Shown here: positions 1 to 11,253 of the stretch, in pieces
Numbering within the stretch: position 1 is the stretch's first letter
Layout: each line of letters starts with the position of its first letter
From: an uncultured Oscillospiraceae bacterium
Lineage (GTDB): Bacteria > Bacillota > Clostridia > Oscillospirales > Oscillospiraceae
DNA: 64,000 nt
Direction of reading: 5' to 3'
Assembly (NCBI GenBank): GCA_947626265.1
Contig: CANQRM010000007.1
Coordinates: forward strand, 60,497-124,496
Made by a program: the position numbers and the translations under genes
The notes under the pieces: generated by a model
Told to the model about the DNA's origin: nothing
Databases searched by the model: none
Seen by the model: only the letters and a program-made list of their open reading frames with translations

Positions 1-8
1 CCGCTCGT

Positions 9-1934
9 TTGGAACCCATCGGACTGAAGGATATATCCATCCACGATCCCTTTTGGGACAGGTACACCCAGCTTGTGCCGGAGAAGATGCTGCCCTATCA
101 GTGGCGGGCGCTGAACGACGAGATACCGGACGCGGAGCCCAGCCACTGCATCGAGAACTTCCGCATCGCCGCCGGGGAGGCGGAGGGCCGCTTTTACGGC
201 TTCGTGTTTCAGGACACGGACCTGGCCAAATTTCTGGAGGCCGCCGCCTATACCCTGGCCTGGCGGCCCGACCCCGATCTGGAGGCCTTGGCGGACGAGG
301 CCATCGACCTCATCGGCCGGGCCCAGGAGCCGGACGGGTATCTTGACACCTATTTTACCATCGAAGCCCCAAAAAGCAAGTTCCGCAACCTGCGCTATGG
401 CCACGAGCTGTACACCGCTGGACACATGATCGAGGCGGCCGTGGCCTATTACCAGGTCACGGGCAAACGGGCGTTTCTGGACATCATGTGCCGGACCGCG
501 GACATGATTTGCCGGGTGTTCCGCACGGCGGAGTTTCAGGCGGCCTATCCGGGCCACGAGGAGATCGAGCTGGCGCTGATCCGCCTGTACGACGTCACCG
601 GCAGGCGTGACTACCTGGACATGGCCAGGGACTTCGTGGACCGGCGGGGCGCCGACCCGGACTATTTCCTCCGGGAGGCGGAGCATCCCGACTGGATACC
701 CTTCTTTGGCCAGACCCGCACCTCCCCCCTGGAACGACCCTATCACCAGTGCCATCTGCCGGTGCGGGAGCAGACGGCTGCCGAGGGCCACGCGGTGCGG
801 GCGGTGTATCTTTACAGCGCCATGGCGGACCTGGCCTGGGCGTATCAGGACAAGACCCTGTCCGACGCCTGTGAGCGGCTTTATGAGAACATCACCCAAA
901 GGCGGATGTATATCACCGGCGGCATCGGCTCTTCCGGCTATTTTGAGCGGTTCACCACCGACTTTGACCTTCCCAATGATTCCGCCTACGCCGAGAGCTG
1001 CGCCTCCATCGGCCTTGCCATGTTCTGCCGCCGGATGCTGCAAAACACCCGGGACGGGAAATACGCCGACACCATGGAGCGGGCGCTGATGAACACGGTC
1101 ACGGCGGGCGCGGCGCTCACCGGCGACGCATTTTTCTACGTCAATCCCCTCGCCGTCTGGCCGGACAACTGCATGGAGGAGACCTCCATGGCCCATGTTA
1201 AGCCTGTGCGGCAAAAGTGGTTTGGCTGCGCCTGCTGCCCGCCCAACATCGCCCGCACCTTCGCCTCCCTGGGCCAGTACGCCGTGATGACCGCCCCGGA
1301 CGGGATATGGCTGAACCTGTTCTTCGCCGGAGAGTTCACCGCCAGTCTGGGCGGCGTGCCGGTCTCCATCCGGTGCGAGACGGCCTTCCCCTTCTCCGGG
1401 GAGATCACCCTGCACATCCACGCGGAGGGCCCCGCCCAGGGGACGCTGGCCCTTCGCCTGCCCGCCTATGGGACGGACCCCTCCGTCCTGCGAAACGGCG
1501 AAGCCGTCCGCCCCCGGCTGGAAAAGGGCTACCTGTATCTGGACGGCCCCTGGCAGGACGACACGGTCCAATACCGCTTCGCCATGCCGCCCCGGTTCGT
1601 CTGGGCCGACCCCCGGCTGCGGGCGGACACCGGCCGCGCGGCCGTCATGAAGGGGCCGCTGGTCTACTGCCTGGAGGAGACAGACAACGGAAGCGACCTG
1701 GCGGCGCTGGCCATCGACACCGCCGCCGGGCTGACCGAGGAATATGACCCCGCGCTTCTGGGCGGCACCACCGTCATACGGGCCCGGGGAAAGCGGCTGA
1801 GAGCCGATGCGGACGGGGCGCTGTACAGGAATACGCCCCCGGAGGAGACGGATGCGGAGCTGACCTTCATCCCCTACTGCTTCTGGGGCAACCGCGCCCC
1901 CGGCGAGATGCAGGTCTGGACCCGGACATGCTGA
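9..1934 (+). CDS. GH127 beta-L-arabinofuranosidase (5' end at window edge)
   Basis: Cytoplasmic glycoside hydrolase that releases L-arabinofuranose from beta-linked arabino-oligosaccharides. Counting from the TTG at 9, the residues equivalent to the HypBA1 active site are present: acid/base E313 (FERF), zinc ligands E329 and C331 (YAESC), and nucleophile C409 with C410 in CACCPPN. No signal peptide is visible. The length of 641 residues is normal for the family. The reading frame is still open at base 1 and no ribosome binding site is visible before the TTG, so the true start is probably a few codons upstream of the window. The gene lies beside other arabinan genes, which fits the role. Confidence 0.88.
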   Translation: MEPIGLKDISIHDPFWDRYTQLVPEKMLPYQWRALNDEIPDAEPSHCIENFRIAAGEAEGRFYGFVFQDTDLAKFLEAAAYTLAWRPDPDLEALADEAIDLIGRAQEPDGYLDTYFTIEAPKSKFRNLRYGHELYTAGHMIEAAVAYYQVTGKRAFLDIMCRTADMICRVFRTAEFQAAYPGHEEIELALIRLYDVTGRRDYLDMARDFVDRRGADPDYFLREAEHPDWIPFFGQTRTSPLERPYHQCHLPVREQTAAEGHAVRAVYLYSAMADLAWAYQDKTLSDACERLYENITQRRMYITGGIGSSGYFERFTTDFDLPNDSAYAESCASIGLAMFCRRMLQNTRDGKYADTMERALMNTVTAGAALTGDAFFYVNPLAVWPDNCMEETSMAHVKPVRQKWFGCACCPPNIARTFASLGQYAVMTAPDGIWLNLFFAGEFTASLGGVPVSIRCETAFPFSGEITLHIHAEGPAQGTLALRLPAYGTDPSVLRNGEAVRPRLEKGYLYLDGPWQDDTVQYRFAMPPRFVWADPRLRADTGRAAVMKGPLVYCLEETDNGSDLAALAIDTAAGLTEEYDPALLGGTTVIRARGKRLRADADGALYRNTPPEETDAELTFIPYCFWGNRAPGEMQVWTRTC

Positions 1935-1953
1935 CCGCGCCGCCGCGGTCTGT

Positions 1954-1982
1954 TTGACAGCGCCCGGAAACGGGAATATAAT
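1954..1982 (+). promoter_or_regulatory. Promoter of the DUF624 gene
   Basis: TTGACA at 1954-1959 and TATAAT at 1977-1982 are separated by 17 bases, a perfect sigma-A type match. It reads toward the membrane protein gene starting at 2030, so that gene can be transcribed separately from the upstream GH127 gene. Confidence 0.8.
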
Positions 1983-2029
1983 GCGGATATAGTCAAGTAT
2001 ATTAGCGCCCTGGGGAAAAGAGATGAGCC

Positions 2030-2701
2030 ATGAAAAAGCTTTTTGATCTGGACAATCCTGTCATGCGGTTTTTGAGCCGTTTGTACGATCTTTTTATCAC
2101 GAATATCCTCTTTGTGCTGTGCTGCCTGCCGGTGGTGACGGCAGGGGCCTCTCTCGCCGCCATGACAAAGATCACGCAGAATATGGTCCGGGACGAGGAC
2201 AGCGGCGTCTTCAAGACCTTTTTCCGCGCCTTCCGGGACAACTTCCGCCAGGCTACCGTCCTCTGGGTCATCCTGCTCGCCTTTTTCGCCTGCGCGGTTT
2301 TTGATCTGGTGCTGGTCGACACCTATTTCACCGGACAAATGGCGCAGGTGCTGCGGGTCTGCCTGGCCGCGTTCGCGGTCCTGGTGGTCGCCGTCGCCTG
2401 CTACATGTTCCCACTTCTGGTCCGCTACGAGAACACCCTGCGTTCCCACTGCCGCAACGCCCTTCTTCTGGCGGGCGCGAAGCTCCCCAAGACCCTCTGC
2501 CTGGTGATCCTCACCGTATTTCCCTTTGCGGTCGCCTATCTCTCGCCCGCCACATTCCTCCGCTGGTCGCTGATATGGTCCATCATCGGCTTCTCCGTTT
2601 TGAATCTGCTCTGCAGTCTGCTGCTGCGCCCGGTCATGGCGCAGCTGGAAAAGGACCAAACGCCGGTGAAGGAGACAGACGGAAAAACGACGGCCCGCTG
2701 A
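2030..2701 (+). CDS. DUF624 (YesL-like) membrane protein
   Basis: Integral membrane protein of 223 residues. It starts with the family-typical MKKLFDLDNPVMRFLSRLYD and contains about five hydrophobic segments (roughly residues 20-45, 75-95, 105-130, 150-172 and 175-195). DUF624/YesL proteins are commonly encoded beside carbohydrate ABC transporters and glycosidases in Firmicutes; their biochemical role is not established. Here it has its own strong promoter and sits inside an arabinan locus. Its natural terminator just downstream is split by an insertion sequence. Confidence 0.8.
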   Translation: MKKLFDLDNPVMRFLSRLYDLFITNILFVLCCLPVVTAGASLAAMTKITQNMVRDEDSGVFKTFFRAFRDNFRQATVLWVILLAFFACAVFDLVLVDTYFTGQMAQVLRVCLAAFAVLVVAVACYMFPLLVRYENTLRSHCRNALLLAGAKLPKTLCLVILTVFPFAVAYLSPATFLRWSLIWSIIGFSVLNLLCSLLLRPVMAQLEKDQTPVKETDGKTTAR

Positions 2702-2815
2702 TTTTTAAAATCATAAAAAACGCCCGGAATGCGTATCTGTGAACTGCGACCCGTCAAGAGGACAATGAAAAAGAATAAGGATTTATCCCAGCCAGCAGGA
2801 AACTGCTGGCTGCTT

Positions 2816-3747
2816 TTATGCTACCAAGTAGCTATAATGCTTTTCCAGCGGCGTGAGGACGCCGAGATTGCGCTGCACGCGCCGAGTGTTGTAATAACAG
2901 ATATAGCTTTGGATCATCTGGAAGAGGGCTTGCTTGCTGGTAAATCGCTTTCCATAGTAACGCTCCCGTTTCAAAATGCCCCAGAAGCCCTCCATGGGAC
3001 CGTTGTCTATGCAGTGAGCCACACGGGACATGCTCTGCGTCATGCCCGCCTTTTCGAGCCGCTGGTGGAACGCCCTGTGCGTGTATTGGAACCCCCGGTC
3101 GCTATGGAACAGGGGATGCGCATCTGGGTTGGCCGCTGCCGCTTTGTCAAAGGTCCTGAATACCAGCGGATCGTCGTTTCGTTCGCTTATCACATAGGAG
3201 ACGATACGCCGGTCATACAGGTCCAGAATGGCGCTGAGATACAGCTTGTGTGTCTCCATGCCCTCATACCACTTGAACTCTGTCACATCTGTGAGCCATT
3301 TCTCATTGGGCTTGTCTGCATGGAATTGGCGGTCCAGCAGGTTTTCGGCTATGTACTGCGGATTGCTGGCATGCCTGGTGCAGCTGTGACTGGCATACTT
3401 GACTGTGGACCGTATATCCTTTGCCCGGCATATACGAAGCACTCGCTTGTCGTTGACGTGGACGCCATAGTCGTGTTCCAAGTCATCCCGAATACGCCGG
3501 TACCCCTTATCCGGGGACTCGTTGTGGATGTGCTCAACGAACCCTGCAAGCTCCTCATTTTGGGCTGTCCGTCTGCTTACCTTGCCGGAGGCCCATTTGT
3601 AGTAGGCCGCCCGCGAGACATGTAATATCTCACACGCTTTGTCAATAGGATAGTCCTTCTCCTCATGGCACTCCCGGATCGCTGTATAGATATGCCCTTG
3701 CCTTACTTGTGAGAGGTATCCCTCCTTTCTACCTCCTCCAATTTTTT
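2816..3747 (-). CDS. IS150-group transposase OrfB (made by frameshift)
   Basis: DDE integrase-core transposase. Visible catalytic segments are TDVTEF (first Asp), HSDRGFQYT (second Asp) and MEGFWGILK (Glu). The N-terminal part carries the IS150-type segment HIYTAIRECHEEKDYPIDKA, then HVSRAAYYKW. The first in-frame ATG is at 3481, well inside the domain. The frame is open without an ATG back to the A7 run at 3742-3748, so full-length protein is expected only as an OrfAB fusion of about 525 residues made by -1 frameshifting. The frame relation to orfA is exactly -1. Confidence 0.85.
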
Positions 3748-4389
3748 TAGTAGGTCGCGCTCCATCTCCGCCATGTAGAGGGCATGTTTCAGCCGCTCGT
3801 TCTCTATTTGCAGCCGCTCCAACTCCGTCCGTGGCTCCTGGGATGCTTTTCGTTTCCCACGCCGGTCCTCCAGTCCCGCCTCGCCCTGTTCCTCATAGCG
3901 GAGCGTCCAGGTCCGCGCCTGTTGGTAACTGACCTGGTGTTTCAGCGCTATTGCTCCATAGTTCTTGCCGTTCTCCAGGCATTCCTTTGCTATCTTCAAG
4001 CGTTCTTCCTGTGTCGTCTTTCGTGACGTTCTCATGTAGCTCCCTCCCGTCTTTTTCGAGGTGAATCTTCCATGAGCATTATATACCTTTATCCAGTCTC
4101 TGAGCGTTACACTTGCCCGAATATGATATTTCTTGCAGACTGTGTTCAAGCTCCCCTTCCCGGTCAGGTATTCCTCCACAGCCGCCTGTTTTGTCTCGGC
4201 ACTGTAGCCGCGGTTCCGTCCGCTCCGCTCCAAAGCTGCTGCGCCTTCCGATTCATACAGCCGTATCCACCCCTCTACGCTGGACGGATGTACTCCCATG
4301 ATCTTCGCTGCGTACCGCCCACTCATTTCTCCGCAAAGAATTTGTCTTACGATTTTATACTTCTCCTCGCTGCTGATCTTTTTGCCCAT
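3703..4389 (-). CDS. IS150-group transposase OrfA
   Basis: DNA-binding subunit of 228 residues with two helix-turn-helix units: about residues 1-60 (SSEEKYKIVRQILCGEMSG, then GVHPSSVEGWIRLYE) and about 125-170 (TTQEERLKIAKECLENGKNY, then HQVSYQQARTWTLRYEEQG). A leucine-zipper-like helix follows (ELERLQIENERLKHALYMAE). It starts ATGGGCAAAAAGATC, preceded by GGAGGGAGC. A CTA AAA AAA TTG slippery site near its end (A7 at 3742-3748) lets ribosomes slip -1 into orfB. It ends in the usual way for an OrfA, overlapping orfB. Confidence 0.85.
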   Translation of the reverse strand: MGKKISSEEKYKIVRQILCGEMSGRYAAKIMGVHPSSVEGWIRLYESEGAAALERSGRNRGYSAETKQAAVEEYLTGKGSLNTVCKKYHIRASVTLRDWIKVYNAHGRFTSKKTGGSYMRTSRKTTQEERLKIAKECLENGKNYGAIALKHQVSYQQARTWTLRYEEQGEAGLEDRRGKRKASQEPRTELERLQIENERLKHALYMAEMERDLLKKLEEVERRDTSHK

Positions 4390-4485
4390 AATAATGCTCC
4401 CTCCATGGATGCAGTGTCTTTTTCACTGTCTTCCATAAAGGGAGCATATCACTGCATTCCGGGCGTTTTCATTTGGTCTTGGCGG

Positions 4486-7439
<2,954 letters not shown>

Positions 7440-7442
7440 AGG

Positions 7443-8312
7443 TCAGCCCTTGACCGCGCCGGCGGTCATGCCCTCGACGATGAAGCGCTGTGCGAACAGG
7501 TATATCAGCAGCAGCGGCAGTATCGCGAAGCAGGAGCCGGTGATCATCAGATCGTAGTTGTTGCCGTAGGGGGACCACAGGGTGTTCAGACCGATGGGGA
7601 CGGTATACTTGTTCGCGTCGGAGATGACCAGCATCGGCCACAGCAGCGCGTTCCACGCGCCCATGCCGGTAAGCACCGCCATGGAGGCATAGGCCGGCTT
7701 CATGATGGGCATCACGATGCGGAAGAAGATACCGTACTCCGTGCAGCCGTCCAGCCGCGCCGTCTCGATCAGGTCTTTGGGCACACCGGAAAGGAACTGC
7801 CGGAAGAAGAACACCGCGCTCATGTTGACCAGGAAGGGCAGCATGACGCCCGCATAGGTGTTGCGCAGGCCCATGGCGTTGATCTGGGTGTACATGGGCA
7901 GCATCAGGATCTCCAGCGGCACCATCATCACCAGCAGCACGCACATGAACAGCGCGTTCTTGCCCTTGAAATCGTACTTGGCAAAGCCATAGGCCACCAT
8001 GGACGACAGCAGCAGCGTCAGGCCCCCCTGCACCAGCACGATCATAAGGCTGTTGCGGTACCAGATGAAGTAGTTGTGGGGGTTATACTCCCCGTTGGAC
8101 ATGACGCCGGTGAACAGATACCGCCAGGCCTTCAGATGCAGCAGCTCGAAAGTGGGGTTCAGGTTCAGGCCGCTGACGAACAGCTCCGCGCCGCCCTTGA
8201 AGGTGCCCAGCAGCAGCGCGTACAGCGGGATGATGAACAGGATGCATAAAATGGCGAAGAATACCGTCAGCAGCACCGTGCCGACAGGACGACGTCCGAC
8301 CTTCTCGTTCAT
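7443..8312 (-). CDS. araQ: Sugar ABC transporter permease, AraQ-like
   Basis: Inner-membrane permease of 289 residues of the MalG type (COG0395) for the arabino-oligosaccharide importer. About six membrane segments are visible, starting at residues 12-35. The EAA loop that docks the ATPase is GVPKDLIETARLDGCTEYGI near residue 190. It lies 2 bases after araP. No ATPase gene is in the locus; such systems usually borrow a shared MsmX-type ATPase. Substrate is inferred from the neighbours. Confidence 0.85.
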   Translation of the reverse strand: MNEKVGRRPVGTVLLTVFFAILCILFIIPLYALLLGTFKGGAELFVSGLNLNPTFELLHLKAWRYLFTGVMSNGEYNPHNYFIWYRNSLMIVLVQGGLTLLLSSMVAYGFAKYDFKGKNALFMCVLLVMMVPLEILMLPMYTQINAMGLRNTYAGVMLPFLVNMSAVFFFRQFLSGVPKDLIETARLDGCTEYGIFFRIVMPIMKPAYASMAVLTGMGAWNALLWPMLVISDANKYTVPIGLNTLWSPYGNNYDLMITGSCFAILPLLLIYLFAQRFIVEGMTAGAVKG

Positions 8313-8314
8313 GC

Positions 8315-9514
8315 TCAGTCCTCCTTCTTCTTGCCGATCACGCCGGTGATCCGCAGCTGCAGCAGCGTGACGATCATAGCGCCGACCAGCAGCACCAGGC
8401 CGACCGCGGAGGCGAAGCCGAAGCGATCCACCTGCTCAAAGCCGTAGCGGTACAGGTAGCCCACGATGGTCAGGCCGTAGTTCTTCGGGGAGTTGTTGCC
8501 ACCGAAGATCATGTAGCTCTCGGTGAACATCGAAAGGCCCGCGTAGATAGAGATGGTCAGAACGTAGATCGTGGTGGGCTTCAAAAGCGGCAGACTGATC
8601 TTGGTGAACTTCTGCCAGTTGGTGCAGCCATCGATGGTGGCGGCCTCATAGAGCTCCGTGGGGATGGACTTCAGGCCCGCCATGTAATACAGCATATTCA
8701 TGCCCGTCCACCGCCAGAAGCACAGCAGGACCATGGCGAACATGGACCCGCCCGCGGTCTTCAGCCACGCGATGGGCTCCAGCCCGAACAGGCCGCGAAG
8801 CTGGTTCATCATGGCGCCGTCCAGCTCGGAGAACATCATCCGGAAGATGATACCGGCCACCACGACGGAGCACAGCACCGGCATGAACGCCACCGTCTTG
8901 AACAGGCCGCCCGTCTTGGCCATTTTGGACTCCGTCAGGTAGGCCAGCAGCATGGGCACCGGCACCAGGATGGCGCAGGTGAGCACCATGTATATCACGG
9001 AGTTTTTGACGGCCGTGTGGAAGTTTTTGTTGGCGAACAGGTTTTTGTAGTTCGTCAGGCCGATGAATTTGCTTCCCGCGCCTGTTACCTCCTGGAAGCT
9101 CATCTTGATCGTGGTGAGCAGAGGATATGTAAAGAACAGCAGGAACGTCACGACGAACGGCGCGATGAACACGAACGGCGCGATCTTCTGGTTGTAGAGC
9201 AGCGCCCTGTTCATCGCCACGAACGCCACCATAAACGCCAGTCCCAGCAGCATGATCCACAGGCGGTAGCGGACCACCGCCAGCCAAAGGCTCTGGAGCG
9301 CCGAGTAGCTCTGTCCCTCCTCCAGCGGCTCGAAGAAAAACGCACTGAGATCGCCGTGCTGGTCGTATGCCTCATCAAAACGGATGGCCTTGCCGTGCAG
9401 GGAGAACAGCGCCCCGATGCCGATGGCAAGGATGACAAAGCCGATGATCAGCAGGAAGAGCATCCGCGTCCCTTCCTTCTTCCCAGCCTTCACCGTCATC
9501 TGAGCTTGCATCAT
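8315..9514 (-). CDS. araP: Sugar ABC transporter permease, AraP-like
   Basis: MalF-type permease (COG1175) of 399 residues, longer than the usual 290-310 because of an N-terminal extension of about 100 residues. The extension holds two hydrophobic segments (about residues 18-38 and 80-98) before the core, which begins near QKIAPFVFIAPFVVTFLLFF. The EAA loop is IPTELYEAATIDGCTNWQKF. The ATG at 9514 is chosen over an upstream TTG because AAAGGGGAAG lies at proper distance. Partner of araQ and araN. Confidence 0.85.
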   Translation of the reverse strand: MMQAQMTVKAGKKEGTRMLFLLIIGFVILAIGIGALFSLHGKAIRFDEAYDQHGDLSAFFFEPLEEGQSYSALQSLWLAVVRYRLWIMLLGLAFMVAFVAMNRALLYNQKIAPFVFIAPFVVTFLLFFTYPLLTTIKMSFQEVTGAGSKFIGLTNYKNLFANKNFHTAVKNSVIYMVLTCAILVPVPMLLAYLTESKMAKTGGLFKTVAFMPVLCSVVVAGIIFRMMFSELDGAMMNQLRGLFGLEPIAWLKTAGGSMFAMVLLCFWRWTGMNMLYYMAGLKSIPTELYEAATIDGCTNWQKFTKISLPLLKPTTIYVLTISIYAGLSMFTESYMIFGGNNSPKNYGLTIVGYLYRYGFEQVDRFGFASAVGLVLLVGAMIVTLLQLRITGVIGKKKED

Positions 9515-9606
9515 TTCACTTCCCCTTTCCAATGCGCGTCCCTCTTACGCGCAGAACTTGACGCGCCGCCCGCTCATGCGCGGAGCGTTGAGCGCGATAT
9601 ATAAGG

Positions 9607-9633
9607 CGCATGGGAGCGCGAGGCTCCCATGCG
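9607..9633 (-). other. Hairpin between araN and araP
   Basis: An 11-bp stem (9607-9617 with 9623-9633) with a 5-base loop lies between the binding-protein gene and the permease genes. It has no T-run. Such hairpins commonly stabilise the upstream mRNA segment or reduce read-through, so that binding protein is made in excess. The second ABC operon has a similar hairpin at the same place. Confidence 0.55.
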
Positions 9634-9650
9634 TATACGGTTTTGCGAAC

Positions 9651-10946
9651 TCAGAACAGATCGCTCTCAATGGCGTCCTGAGCATCCTCCAGCGCGGTAG
9701 CGGTGTCCACGCCGTCAACATAGACCTCGTTCCACAGAGTGGTGCCAAGGTAGTTGTTGATGGTGGGGCTGATGGAGGTGGACTGGATGTAGCCGATCTC
9801 GTCCTTCATGGGCAGCAGGGCGTCGATGGGATAGCCGATGAAGTACTGGTTGAACTTGTTGTCGTCGGTCTTCATGATGGAGTCGTCGTCCCAAATGGAG
9901 GTGTTGCAGGGGTCGAAGCCCAGGACCTCCCAGATCTGCGCCTCGCCTTCGGGGGCGATCTTGGCGTAGATCAGGAACTCAGCGGCCAGATCGGGGTCCG
10001 TGCCGTTGGCATAGACGACCGTGCCGGTGCCGCCCTGGCCGATGGAGCGCATCTGGCCCTCCTCGAACACGGGAGCGGGAGCGACGACGTAGCGGTCCTT
10101 GCAGGACTCGCCGATCTCATCGGTGAAGCGGCTCATGAACCAGAAGGGCATGATCACGCTGGCGATCTTGTTGTTGGCGATGTAGGCTTTGCCCTCCTCG
10201 GTGTCGGGCTGGCCGCCGGGGCAGGTCTCGCAGATGCCGGCCTCGAGCCAGGACTTCTGGGTGTCGATGACCTTGGCCACCTCTTCGGTGTTCACCAGGG
10301 CCTCGGTGCCGGTCTCATCCTGCCAGTCGGTGCCCAGCTGGGCGAGCATCAGGGAGGCGACCCACTGGGTGCTGGTCTCGACAGTGCCCATCCAGGCGTC
10401 GGGATCGGCTTCCTTCAGGGCGACGCCCGCGTTGTACCAGTCATCCCAGGTCTTGATGTCTTCATAGTTGACGCCGGCGGACTCCAGCAGGGCCTTGTCG
10501 TAGAAGGAGACCATCGCGCCGACGTGCAGGGGGGCGCCATAGTACTTGCCGTCCTTGGCATAGATCTCAAGACGGGCCTTGACCAGGTCGTCCATGTAGG
10601 GGGTCAGAGCGTCGGTCAGGTCGACCAGCTTGTCGCTGTAGGCAAGCACGTTGGGGAACTGGCCCAGCTCCACGTCGCAGATGTCGGGAGCGCCTTCATC
10701 GGCCTGCAGAGCGACCTTCAGTTTGTTGTGCATGTCGTCGTAACCAAGGGTGGTCACTTCGATCTCGATCTGACGGTCGGGGTTGTCAGCGTTCCAGCGC
10801 TCCGCCGCCTTTTCGAAGAACTCCTGATGCTGGGCGATGAACGTCCACATCGTGAGCTTGGTCACCTCGCCGCCGTCGGCCAGGGCGGCCGGGGCCAGGG
10901 TGAGGACCATGCAAAGAACCAGGATCATCGCAAAGATTCTCTTCAT
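9651..10946 (-). CDS. araN: Sugar-binding protein of ABC transporter, AraN-like
   Basis: Extracellular substrate-binding protein family 1 (COG1653), 431 residues. It has a Sec signal peptide MKRIFAMILVLCMVLTLAPAALA followed by DGGEVTKLTMWTF. No Cys lies at the cleavage site, so it is not an obvious lipoprotein. The DNA has GGAGG 9 bases before ATG. It is the first gene of the operon araN-araP-araQ-GH43-GH51, reading from a promoter near 11100. Arabino-oligosaccharide binding is inferred from the enzymes around it. Confidence 0.85.
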   Translation of the reverse strand: MKRIFAMILVLCMVLTLAPAALADGGEVTKLTMWTFIAQHQEFFEKAAERWNADNPDRQIEIEVTTLGYDDMHNKLKVALQADEGAPDICDVELGQFPNVLAYSDKLVDLTDALTPYMDDLVKARLEIYAKDGKYYGAPLHVGAMVSFYDKALLESAGVNYEDIKTWDDWYNAGVALKEADPDAWMGTVETSTQWVASLMLAQLGTDWQDETGTEALVNTEEVAKVIDTQKSWLEAGICETCPGGQPDTEEGKAYIANNKIASVIMPFWFMSRFTDEIGESCKDRYVVAPAPVFEEGQMRSIGQGGTGTVVYANGTDPDLAAEFLIYAKIAPEGEAQIWEVLGFDPCNTSIWDDDSIMKTDDNKFNQYFIGYPIDALLPMKDEIGYIQSTSISPTINNYLGTTLWNEVYVDGVDTATALEDAQDAIESDLF

Positions 10947-11071
10947 TGGGGTACATCCTCCTTAATGATATATATTGATGAGCTTTTCCTCGCTCAACAA
11001 TCCGACTTTAAGCCCGCTCCCCTGGGCAGGCATTCCATCTGCCGTTTTAAAGCATCACTCATTCCAATGCA

Positions 11072-11101
11072 AGCATAACATACAAAAAGCCCCCTCGTCA
11101 A
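11072..11101 (-). promoter_or_regulatory. Promoter of the araN operon
   Basis: On the minus strand TTGACG (11096-11101) and TATGCT (11072-11077) are separated by 18 bases. It directs transcription of araN and the genes behind it. The leader is about 120 bases. Confidence 0.6.
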
Positions 11102-11136
11102 GCCTCAAATTTGATTATTTTTGACAACAGATAAAG

Positions 11137-11152
11137 ATTTGTCCGTACAACT
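11137..11152. promoter_or_regulatory. AraR-like operator
   Basis: ATTTGTCCGTACAACT is a near-palindrome (TTGT-cCGt-ACAA) and closely resembles the operator bound by AraR, the GntR/LacI-type arabinose repressor of Bacillus, as I remember its consensus. It lies between the divergent araN operon and the plus-strand GH43-GH51 genes, about 36 bases upstream of the araN -35 box and about 100 bases before the GH43 start. No araR gene is in the window. Confidence 0.55.
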
Positions 11153-11253
11153 TTGGATGGATAGCCTTTCCCCGTCCATGCCCTTGCAATATGGCCGCCT
11201 CCATGATAAAATTCTTAAACAAATTATTATAATTGCACCCGGAGGAGCGCCAT

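Larger units (their letters stand above)
2740..4451 (-). mobile_element. IS3-family (IS150-group) insertion sequence
   Basis: Element of about 1.7 kb with two overlapping genes on the minus strand (orfA, orfB). The ends are imperfect 34-bp inverted repeats: left TGAACTGC...GACAATGAAAAAG from 2740, right the complement of TGATATGC...GACAGTGAAAAAG ending at 4451, 23 of 34 positions matching. A 3-bp direct repeat CTG lies at 2737-2739 and 4452-4454, the duplication size expected for this group. Its base composition is less GC-rich than its neighbours. All parts look intact, so it may still be active. Confidence 0.88.
2717..4469. terminator. Bidirectional terminator split by an IS element
   Basis: A perfect 16-bp inverted repeat (2717-2732 and 4454-4469, arm AAAACGCCCGGAATGC) flanks the insertion sequence. 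Removing bases 2740-4451 and one copy of the CTG duplication restores a 16-bp stem with a 6-base loop (GTATCT), A-rich on one side and T-rich on the other. This is a classic bidirectional intrinsic terminator between the convergent genes ending at 2701 (+) and 4486 (-). After insertion the arms are about 1.7 kb apart and unlikely to act as a terminator. Confidence 0.75.

Noticed and set aside
2816..3481. OrfB as an independent gene starting at the ATG at 3481
   Set aside because: Conserved IS150 OrfB sequence continues in frame upstream to the A7 slippery site, so the protein is expected as an OrfAB fusion.
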